Below, piece by piece: positions 15,444-20,242 of a DNA stretch of 20,242 nt (positions are counted from its first letter, which is position 1; each line of letters opens with the position of its first letter). The position numbers and the translations under genes are program-made. Location: NCBI GenBank assembly GCA_910586535.1, contig CAJUHS010000029.1:1-20242 (forward strand), written 5' to 3'. The notes below the pieces were generated by a model. The model did no database searches. It saw nothing but the letters and a program-made list of their open reading frames with translations, and had not been told where the DNA came from. The stretch comes from an uncultured Oscillospiraceae bacterium (lineage in GTDB: Bacteria; Bacillota; Clostridia; Oscillospirales; Ruminococcaceae).

Positions 15444-16208
15444 TCAATCCACCCTCTTCATAAGATACTTAATGAAATTTCCGCCCGTCAGCTCGTCCGC
15501 ACCGCTGCGGATAGAGTCGGGAACGATATACCAGCCCTTGGGAGCTTTCGGTTTGTACCAGCGGTCCGCGTCGATCCACTCATACACGATCTTCGGACGC
15601 TTCAAGCCGTGGCTTGTGTTGAACCGTCGTCCGCCCTTTTCATGAGGCAGAACGTACTCGTTGCCTTTATTGTCTTTTTTTACACCGCATATGTACTTGG
15701 CCAGACCGTACCAGTCCCAGTTAGCCCAAAGCATATAGCCTGCCGGATTGTGCTGCACCGAACCGCCGCCCGCTTTCTTCCAGAGAAATTCAATGTTCGG
15801 TATATCGGCGTGATTATGCAGCACGATGTGATGGTGCCATGTTGCGCTGCCGTGCTTCTCGGTATTGTAAATATAATCGGGCTTATAGCCGTGGGACTTG
15901 CAGTAAGCGCGGTACAGGGTAAGGAACTTCTGTACCGTCCGCACCGCCTGTTCCTTATCGACCTGTTCCGCATAGGTCAAAGCCAGGTTGAAGTCTCCCG
16001 GAAGGAAGTTAGACAGCAGCAGATAAAACAGATTGTCAATAGCCTTGTTAAGGTTCTTGCGTTCCTGCCGCTCCGAGGACGGCATTGTCTTAGGCTCCCG
16101 CTTGCTGCTGTTCCCCAGGGTCGGCATTTGGCATTTTGTGACAAAGGTCATGCCGTTGGGACATATAACCTGTTTCTTGTAGTATCCGTCTTTTTTTAAC
16201 ATTCCCAT
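15444..16208 (-). CDS. HUH-type rolling-circle replication initiator
   Basis: A 254-residue protein with the HUH endonuclease signature WHHHIVLHNH (residues 124-133, metal-binding His 127 and neighbours) and a downstream WYGLAKYI (167-173) holding the candidate nicking tyrosine, Tyr 167 or Tyr 172, in the Y-x-x-x-K-Y arrangement of microvirus, inovirus and plasmid Rep proteins. It would nick one DNA strand at an origin and stay bound to the 5' end. The GTGAT site before the ATG fits. Upstream lie a promoter and a large inverted repeat that could be its origin. An HUH initiator in a tailed phage genome is uncommon compared with helicase-loader systems. No typical Rep-associated helicase is in the window. 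Confidence 0.83.
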   Translation of the reverse strand: MGMLKKDGYYKKQVICPNGMTFVTKCQMPTLGNSSKREPKTMPSSERQERKNLNKAIDNLFYLLLSNFLPGDFNLALTYAEQVDKEQAVRTVQKFLTLYRAYCKSHGYKPDYIYNTEKHGSATWHHHIVLHNHADIPNIEFLWKKAGGGSVQHNPAGYMLWANWDWYGLAKYICGVKKDNKGNEYVLPHEKGGRRFNTSHGLKRPKIVYEWIDADRWYKPKAPKGWYIVPDSIRSGADELTGGNFIKYLMKRVD

Positions 16209-16242
16209 GAGATCACCCGGTTCCTTAGGTTTGTGAAATGAA

Positions 16243-16271
16243 AAGATAACCCTTTAACCAAGACAGGTCAA
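16243..16271 (-). promoter_or_regulatory. Likely sigma-A promoter for the replication gene
   Basis: On the minus strand TTGACC (complement 16266-16271) is separated by 17 bases from TATCTT (complement 16243-16248), 5/6 and 4/6 matches to the consensus with ideal spacing. It lies 35 bases before the ATG of the HUH gene and downstream of an AT-rich tract. Confidence 0.5.
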
Positions 16272-16295
16272 AAGGCGCGTTAAGTCCTTGAAAAA

Positions 16296-16320
16296 ATTAT
16301 ATATTATATATAGTATAGAT
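16296..16320. other. AT-rich tract beside the inverted repeat
   Basis: About 25 bases of almost pure A and T (ATATATTATATATAGTATA core) between the large inverted repeat and the promoter of the replication gene. Such tracts ease strand opening at origins or serve as UP-like promoter elements. Confidence 0.35.
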
Positions 16321-16340
16321 GTAAAATCGCGGTTTGATAG

Positions 16341-16391
16341 GGGAAATTTGCACTCACAGTGCATAACTTGAACTGTCAGTGCAAATTTTCC
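16341..16391. repeat. 51-nt inverted repeat, candidate replication origin
   Basis: GGGAAATTTGCACT (16341-16354) is mirrored by AGTGCAAATTTTCC (16378-16391), 14 pairs with one G-T. Inside, after a C/C mismatch, ACAGT pairs with ACTGT around an 11-base loop GCATAACTTGA. The repeat starts four bases behind the ASCH gene stop and lies 133 bp upstream of the HUH replication gene. No U run follows on either side, so it is not a standard terminator. A stem-loop near an HUH gene is what a nicking origin looks like; a regulatory hairpin is the alternative. Confidence 0.55.
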
Positions 16392-16394
16392 TTT

Positions 16395-16934
16395 TTAATC
16401 AACATAACACCACGACTGCGGCGGTTTGGTTTTACTGAACTCGGAAAGCTCTTTCGGCGTGTCGTATATTACGAGATCAGATACATACCAGCCGTAACCA
16501 GGTTTATCCTTAAGATATTTTTGTATTTTTTTCTTTGTGAGGCAACTGCTGACAAGTGTTTGCAAAGTATGAAGACAATACGGTTCGGACTCTGTTGCCT
16601 TTTCATCATAAGATTCGTTTGGTGCTATTTCATCAATATAACCAACAACAAATTCACCAATTATTTTTCCGTTTCCGCATTCATAATTTTCATTATAAAA
16701 TCTTTCCGGAAAACCTTTTATAAATACAGGTTCGCCGTGATACGTTTCGCCGTAAAATTTATCGCCGTCAAACATAACGTCAAGAAGCTTTTTCTTGCCT
16801 TTGGTGCAGTATATGTACACCTTAAAAGGCGTTTCAAGCTTCGGACGGCTTTTGCGGACTTCTACGGTTTTTATGCCTTTTGCAATCAGCTTGCACCATT
16901 CCGGCTGAATTGATATTAGTACCGATTTACTCAT
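16395..16934 (-). CDS. ASCH-domain protein
   Basis: About 179 residues from the ATG at 16934 (MSKSVLISIQPEWCKLIAKG), which overlaps the preceding stop as ATGAGTAA; the frame extends to 16958 but GGTGAT favours the inner start. The opening S-I-x-P-x-W-x-x-x-I-x-x-G-x-K-T-x-E-x-R-K is the ASCH signature, a beta-barrel fold related to PUA that binds RNA or modified nucleosides, and phage ASCH proteins often begin just this way. K-V-Y-I-Y-C-T-K-G and a later G-K-I-I-G-E-F-V-V-G-Y-I segment are the core strands. The precise substrate is unknown. Last gene before the large inverted repeat. Confidence 0.83.
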   Translation of the reverse strand: MSKSVLISIQPEWCKLIAKGIKTVEVRKSRPKLETPFKVYIYCTKGKKKLLDVMFDGDKFYGETYHGEPVFIKGFPERFYNENYECGNGKIIGEFVVGYIDEIAPNESYDEKATESEPYCLHTLQTLVSSCLTKKKIQKYLKDKPGYGWYVSDLVIYDTPKELSEFSKTKPPQSWCYVD

Positions 16935-17394
16935 TTTTATCACCGTCCATTTTTGCATTGCAGTTAGGGCAACGATCAGGCATTTCAGCCTTAAATACCT
17001 TCTTCCTGTTTTTTACCGCTGCACCGCAATTAGAGCAATACCACGAGTACATCATCTTAAGATCTTGATTTGGCTCTGCCTTTTTGTTTACCCATTTCCC
17101 ATGTTCTTCTCCCAAAAAGCGCACTTCTTTACCATATGCCTTAGCTAATATGTATTCGTGATATGCGCCTTTGCTTTCTCTATAACCAGGAAGTAAAGCA
17201 ATTTGTTCGCACTCAACAAGCATAGCCCCCGCCATACGCATATACGCCTCATACTCAAAGCCCTCAGACGGAAGCCAAGCGGGATTAAGAACTATGTAGC
17301 CCTCTGCTTCAAGTTGCTTTTGTGCCGCCGCAAATTTCTCTTTGTAATTCGGGTCACCGCTAATTTTCCCTGCGATATAAATTGTTATTGCCAT
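16927..17394 (-). CDS. DUF4406 (nucleoside deoxyribosyltransferase-like) protein with zinc ribbon
   Basis: A 155-residue protein. Residues 1-95 are DUF4406-like, a relative of nucleoside 2-deoxyribosyltransferases: IYIAGKISGDPNYKEKFAAA at the start, GYIVLNPAWLP near 32-42, and LLPGYRESKGAYHEYILAKA near 67-86. A linker leads to a four-cysteine zinc ribbon, C120-x2-C123 and C142-x2-C145. Members without a ribbon are common; the added ribbon suggests binding to nucleic acid or a partner. Start and the previous stop share one base (TAATG). Role in the phage is likely in nucleotide metabolism or modification, by inference. Confidence 0.8.
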   Translation of the reverse strand: MAITIYIAGKISGDPNYKEKFAAAQKQLEAEGYIVLNPAWLPSEGFEYEAYMRMAGAMLVECEQIALLPGYRESKGAYHEYILAKAYGKEVRFLGEEHGKWVNKKAEPNQDLKMMYSWYCSNCGAAVKNRKKVFKAEMPDRCPNCNAKMDGDKNE

Positions 17395-17588
17395 TATTTC
17401 ATTCTCCTTTCACTGTCAGGTAAAGCCAATAGCCCCGACGAAAACCCGCTCCAAGCCATGATAATAAAATTAACGGCGGACGATACGGCAGCTGCTTTTA
17501 AGGATACCTCCCCGCAGTCCAAGCTACCCGCGATCAGGAACATTGCAAGCGCCGTCAGCAGGAATATTATCTGTTTAAGTTTTTTCAT
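17394..17588 (-). CDS. Small membrane protein
   Basis: A 64-residue protein with a basic start (MKKLKQ), a first hydrophobic helix IIFLLTALAMFLIAGSL at about 7-23, a short loop with one cysteine, and a second hydrophobic segment AAAVSSAVNFIIMAWSGF at about 32-49. Two membrane segments with both ends probably in the cytoplasm. It overlaps its neighbours on both sides (ATGA at the start). Function unknown; such peptides are common in phage early operons. Confidence 0.7.
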   Translation of the reverse strand: MKKLKQIIFLLTALAMFLIAGSLDCGEVSLKAAAVSSAVNFIIMAWSGFSSGLLALPDSERRMK

Positions 17589-17878
17589 AACTTCGCCTCG
17601 CCTTTCTGAGTTACATCATATACGCCGCCGCGCTTCAGCGCCTTACGGATATTATCCTCACTGCGGTCAAGCAGTTTGGCGATCTTTGGAATTGTCTTAC
17701 CCTCGCTGAACCATTTGCAGACAAGAAAAACCGTATCCCGCGTATAAGGCCGTTCAAGCGCGGCGGCCTTATTTTTGGAACATTCGGAACATCTGATAAC
17801 ACCGCCGCTGTATGACGTTTCAAATTCCCGACCACATATGCTGCACTTTATAATTTTTGTTTTTCCCTTTTTAGACAT
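17585..17878 (-). CDS. Zinc-ribbon plus helix-turn-helix protein
   Basis: 97 residues from the ATG at 17878 (MSKKGKTKIIKCSICGREFE); the upstream part of the frame lies in the previous gene and is rejected, and AGGA stands nine bases upstream of this ATG. Residues 12-33 hold C12-x2-C15 and C30-x2-C33, a zinc ribbon. Residues 60-82 (GKTIPKIAKLLDRSEDNIRK) form a helix-turn-helix of the resolvase/sigma type. Probably a small DNA-binding regulator of the early region. No known named family. Confidence 0.72.
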   Translation of the reverse strand: MSKKGKTKIIKCSICGREFETSYSGGVIRCSECSKNKAAALERPYTRDTVFLVCKWFSEGKTIPKIAKLLDRSEDNIRKALKRGGVYDVTQKGEAKL

Positions 17879-17892
17879 GATAAAAAATCCTT

Positions 17893-18504
17893 TCACTTTA
17901 TAGTCGGTACAGTATGCAAAGCATGATCCCACAATTTATCCATATCGTAGCTGTGGGATTCCGAAGCGGCCGATCCGCTTAAAGGAGACTGGCCCTTTTT
18001 AACGTCTCTGCTATGATAATTTTTTATCGTCTGGCAGTAACCTTTATACGGCTTTCCGATGGATTCCACATAATTGTCCACATCTGTAATATATTTTTTC
18101 AAAACTGTTTCAGCGTTGGACGTACCGTATTTTTCTCCGAAAAAATCCGTCAGCTTTAAATATTCCTCATCTGACAACAACACATGGCCGTATTCACCGT
18201 ATTTATGCTTTTGAACTTCCGGCTTGCTTTTTTTAGGTGCGGAGGCTTTGACTTTCGGAGCACTCCCGACCCGCTCATTAAGTACGGTAATGACATCGGT
18301 AAGCCCCTGAATAGCCGATGTAAGGTTTTCCATATCGGATTTTCGGCGTTCCTCCTGTTCCGCTTCCTTTTGGGCAATGAGCTTGTCCATAAAATCAGCG
18401 GAATCTTTTAAAGCGGCGTTGACCTCCGGAGTATTGCTGTCGGAGATCAAGCTCCGCCAGTAAGCTGCCATAGCGCGGAATTTTTCAAATTTATCGGTAC
18501 TCAT
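17893..18504 (-). CDS. Phage protein with replication-initiator-type C-terminal motif
   Basis: A 203-residue protein. Residues 1-80 are helical, residues 81-98 a Lys/Ala/Pro linker. From 101 on, KYGEYGHVLLSDEEYLKLTD, then an acidic helix and YITDVDNYVESIGKPYKGYC QTIKNY follow the pattern that often ends replisome organiser or helicase-loader proteins of Gram-positive phages and plasmids (Y-G-E-Y-x-x-V-x-L-x-x-x-E-Y ... Y-I-x-x-x-G-K-x-Y-x-x-x-x-x-T-I-x-x-W/Y). It lacks an obvious winged-helix start, so a DnaD-like role cannot be claimed. Start overlaps the previous stop as ATGA. Confidence 0.6.
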   Translation of the reverse strand: MSTDKFEKFRAMAAYWRSLISDSNTPEVNAALKDSADFMDKLIAQKEAEQEERRKSDMENLTSAIQGLTDVITVLNERVGSAPKVKASAPKKSKPEVQKHKYGEYGHVLLSDEEYLKLTDFFGEKYGTSNAETVLKKYITDVDNYVESIGKPYKGYCQTIKNYHSRDVKKGQSPLSGSAASESHSYDMDKLWDHALHTVPTIK

Positions 18505-19130
18505 AATACAATTTCCGGGTGGTCGTCTCCGGCGGCTCTGTTACGCTGATCCTGTTCCTGCAATTCCTCAAAAGCGTTTTTCACGATTTTTAAATTTCTG
18601 GTGCACTCATAATCGCTAAAGGAATGCGGAAGCATTACCGCCTTTGTGATAAGTCCGGCCTTTGCGACGATAACGCGGACGTCCTCGTTATTTACAGTAA
18701 CCGTGCGGCTGTAGAACTCATACTTTTTATCGGAAAGGGGAGACAGCAGTTCCGGGAGGACAAACAGGCACACCTCGGGGAAGTTATGCTTCTCGCTGTT
18801 ATAGTAGGTTCTGAATACCGTGTAGCCAAACATTTCGGACGCAGGATATACAGGTATATCCGAATCGTCTGAATCCTCCAGAGCAGCCAAAAGCCATTTG
18901 GGAGTAATGCCAACAAAGCAATTTACATCTTTTTCGGGATCGATACCAAGAAGTCCGTGAATAGTATCCTCGTCAAACAGCGGGAGGTTTTCCAGCGCAT
19001 AGCACGCCGAACCGTCGCACAAATACTGTATGGCGATTTTGGTTTCTCCCGTGTTATCGAAGTATATCTTGTTATACAGCTTCAAGTCGTAGCGCTTTTT
19101 GAACATGGAATTTATTTTTTCGAGTTTCAT
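18501..19130 (-). CDS. Phage protein of unknown function
   Basis: A 209-residue soluble, acidic protein (MKLEKINSMFKKRYDLKLYN). The middle has an LLGIDPEKDVNCFVGITPKW segment and a DDSDIPVYPASEMFGYTVFR segment, the end a helix with ECTRNLKIVKNAFEELQEQD. I do not recognise a family and see no catalytic motif. The gene is embedded in the early cluster with 18 bp before and a 4-bp overlap after it. Confidence 0.6.
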   Translation of the reverse strand: MKLEKINSMFKKRYDLKLYNKIYFDNTGETKIAIQYLCDGSACYALENLPLFDEDTIHGLLGIDPEKDVNCFVGITPKWLLAALEDSDDSDIPVYPASEMFGYTVFRTYYNSEKHNFPEVCLFVLPELLSPLSDKKYEFYSRTVTVNNEDVRVIVAKAGLITKAVMLPHSFSDYECTRNLKIVKNAFEELQEQDQRNRAAGDDHPEIVL

Positions 19131-19148
19131 TCTGTACTCCTTTCAAAT

Positions 19149-19493
19149 TTAAACAAATTCTTTCGGTGGCAATTCAAATTCACTGCCGCACTTGCGCCAC
19201 AGGTGCAAACAATACGGGTGATTATTCACGTACTCCGATTTCGGCGGGTGGAACTGCACAACGCACTCATTGTCGTACCAAAATATATCCTTGACCCTGC
19301 ACATTTCCTCCCAGGTCGGACAGCGGTTTGAGTATGACACGCTGACGTGTTCCCAACCCATTCCCCAAGAGAAAACCACAATAGCGGGTTTGGACTTTGT
19401 GCCGCGAAGATACAGCTTTCCGCAGCCGCCGTCTATTCCTGTCTGTTGTATCATGAGACCGTTCGCCTGTTGGATTTCGAGAAGAGATTTCAT
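19149..19493 (-). CDS. DUF7694-like phage protein
   Basis: A 114-residue protein. The conserved part is W-E-H-V-S-V-S followed by PTWEEMCRVKDIFW, QFHPPKSEYVNNHPYCLHLW near residues 47-100, a recurrent pattern in clostridial and other phages (DUF7694). The His/Cys-rich end hints at metal binding, but the role is unknown. Start overlaps the previous stop as ATGA. Confidence 0.75.
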   Translation of the reverse strand: MKSLLEIQQANGLMIQQTGIDGGCGKLYLRGTKSKPAIVVFSWGMGWEHVSVSYSNRCPTWEEMCRVKDIFWYDNECVVQFHPPKSEYVNNHPYCLHLWRKCGSEFELPPKEFV

Positions 19494-19669
19494 TTATTTT
19501 CCCTCTCTTTCTTTGGTTTTTCAAACCATTTTTGCAACTCGTCTGAACATTGTTTACACAAATCAATATCAGCATTTGGAAAAGGAAAGCGCGCTTTTTG
19601 CAAAACTAAACCATTCACAACATTTTTTTCAAAACATTTGCCACAGCGGTCGCATTTTTTAGCGTTCAT
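19490..19669 (-). CDS. Small zinc-finger protein
   Basis: 59 residues from the ATG at 19669; GGAGGTG six bases upstream decides this start over a TTG at 19684. C-x2-C at CDRCGKC and again CKQC near the end give two metal-binding pairs about 30 residues apart. Lys-rich C-terminus (KPKKERENK). Likely a treble-clef or ribbon-type finger; partner unknown. Confidence 0.65.
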   Translation of the reverse strand: MNAKKCDRCGKCFEKNVVNGLVLQKARFPFPNADIDLCKQCSDELQKWFEKPKKERENK

Positions 19670-19852
19670 TTTTGTCACCTCCAATCAGTTCGGGGTTGTC
19701 GTGGATATTGCCGATAACAGAAAGCCAATCAGGGGCATTGTTTAATCCAATTCCATACAACCCATTACGCTGAATAAAAAAATTAGCTTCTGAACCATAG
19801 AAAATATAGCCTAGTCCGCGACCTCGTATATGCGGTAAAGGATTTCAAGCAT
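19659..19852 (-). pseudogene. Frameshifted YopX-like gene
   Basis: An ATG at 19852 overlaps the previous stop (ATGCTTGA) and starts MLEILYRIYEVAD, then a TAG at 19811. In the next frame, from the same point, the sequence reads GYIFYGSEANFFIQRNGLYG, then IGLNNAPDWLSVIGNIHDNP and ELIGGDKNER to a TAA at 19659. V-I-G-N-I-x-x-N-P-E-L is the hallmark end of YopX-family phage proteins. So a coupled small gene seems broken by one missing base near 19811-19815. Neither part alone looks like a full protein (YopX proteins usually exceed 100 residues), so this may also be a shortened remnant. Confidence 0.6.
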
Positions 19853-20180
19853 TATCATCACCTCGCTTCTCCTCGCCTAAGGACATCTTGAATTTCTCGC
19901 ACATAGCCGCAACTTGAATAGCTTCTATAGCGGCACAAACAGCCCTTAACTTGATTTGATTAAGGCGTTCAATGCAGTCGCATTGATGATTTGCCTTAAC
20001 AAATTTCCACAAAGCTTTTTTGTGAATTTTAAGCGTTTTTACCTCATATTTTAATTCATCAATTTCCTCCAGCAACACCGCATATCCCTCATGCGGCGAC
20101 TTAAACAACGGGAACTTTTTGTTTGCCGCTTCAAGCTCTTTTCCCACAAGAGCCTCAACGTCTTTTTTTACTGCGTTCAT
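19845..20180 (-). CDS. MazG-like helical phage protein
   Basis: A 111-residue helical protein. FPLFKSPHEGYAVLLEEIDELKYEV (shown in part: LLEEIDELKYEV near 36-47) holds the E-E-x-x-E arrangement of MazG-type nucleotide pyrophosphohydrolases, and the second half (RAVCAAIEAIQVAAMCEKF) the Glu-containing helix often found with it. The second metal-binding motif is weak, so enzymatic activity is uncertain. AAAGGA lies nine bases upstream of the ATG at 20180. Confidence 0.6.
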   Translation of the reverse strand: MNAVKKDVEALVGKELEAANKKFPLFKSPHEGYAVLLEEIDELKYEVKTLKIHKKALWKFVKANHQCDCIERLNQIKLRAVCAAIEAIQVAAMCEKFKMSLGEEKRGDDNA

Positions 20181-20242
20181 TTAATCAATTCCTTTCAAAT
20201 TTTTATTGTAAACTACTACCATAGACGGAAATGGGGCAGGAT
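20181..20242 (-). CDS. 3' end of a possible phage DNA adenine methyltransferase
   Basis: The right edge is open in one minus frame, PAPFPSMVVVYNKNLKGID, ending with TAA directly before the next ATG (TAAATG). A-P-F-P-S-M-V-V-V-Y resembles the C-terminal end of phage Dam-like N6-adenine methyltransferases (K-x-x-A-P-F-x-S-M-V-V-V-F). Only about 19 codons are visible, so this is a suggestion from a short motif and the tight gene spacing. Confidence 0.4.
   Translation of the reverse strand, partial: PAPFPSMVVVYNKNLKGID

Noticed and set aside
15265..15447. A 60-codon minus-strand open frame overlapping the VRR-NUC start
   Set aside because: It is the third frame, Gly/Ser/Arg-rich, with no family pattern; the other two frames carry the nuclease parts.
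15300..16199. A 299-codon open frame on the plus strand opposite the replication gene
   Set aside because: It is a shadow of the HUH gene: the minus frame has clear motifs and a ribosome site, while the plus frame is Cys/Leu/Arg-rich and matches nothing.
1..20242. CRISPR arrays, tRNA or rRNA genes, insertion sequences, att sites, integrase
   Set aside because: I looked for regularly spaced repeats, cloverleaf-like segments, transposase or recombinase motifs and saw none.

Overview
The window is a stretch of a long-tailed (siphovirus-type) HK97-fold phage or prophage. Every gene I can support is on the minus strand, so the genome reads from position 20242 down to 1. Moderately low G+C, GGAGG-type ribosome binding sites and protein families typical of clostridial phages point to a Bacillota (Clostridia, possibly gut or rumen) host. 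No integrase, repressor, lysis gene, tRNA or host gene is visible, so integration state cannot be judged from here.

Layout in transcription order. (1) 20242-16395 is an early cluster of small, mostly overlapping genes: a possible DNA adenine methylase end, a MazG-like helical protein, a frameshifted YopX-like gene, zinc-finger proteins, a DUF7694-like protein, two phage-specific proteins, a membrane peptide, a DUF4406 protein and an ASCH-domain protein. (2) 16394-16209 is a non-coding region with a 51-nt near-perfect inverted repeat, an AT-rich tract and a likely promoter. (3) 16208-14749 holds an HUH-type rolling-circle replication endonuclease, a frameshifted VRR-NUC nuclease and a sigma-region-4-like regulator. 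(4) 14748-9972 is the packaging operon: promoter, HNH nuclease, small and large terminase, a portal protein with an extra toxin-like C-terminal domain, and a small acidic protein right behind it. (5) 9971-9671 is an AT-rich spacer with a decayed small ORF and a strong terminator. (6) 9670-1 is the head-tail operon: a second copy of the promoter, prohead protease, capsid, connector genes, major tail protein, tail chaperone, tape measure, Dit, and the start of a Gp37-like tail protein.

Two observations stand out. First, the portal carries a roughly 100-residue C-terminal extension that begins with the NPYHDPKNGRFTS signature seen in phage-borne polymorphic toxins. It is followed at once by a small acidic gene of the type expected for an immunity protein. 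Second, a 38-bp element (34/38 identical) with two TTGTCC hexamers 9 bp apart and a consensus TATAAT box lies in front of both late operons. Its upstream copy abuts the stop codon of the sigma-like regulator, which suggests a dedicated late-promoter switch.

Two recognisable genes (VRR-NUC and YopX-like) each carry a single-base frameshift, and a third short ORF may as well. This means either early decay of a prophage or base-level sequencing errors.
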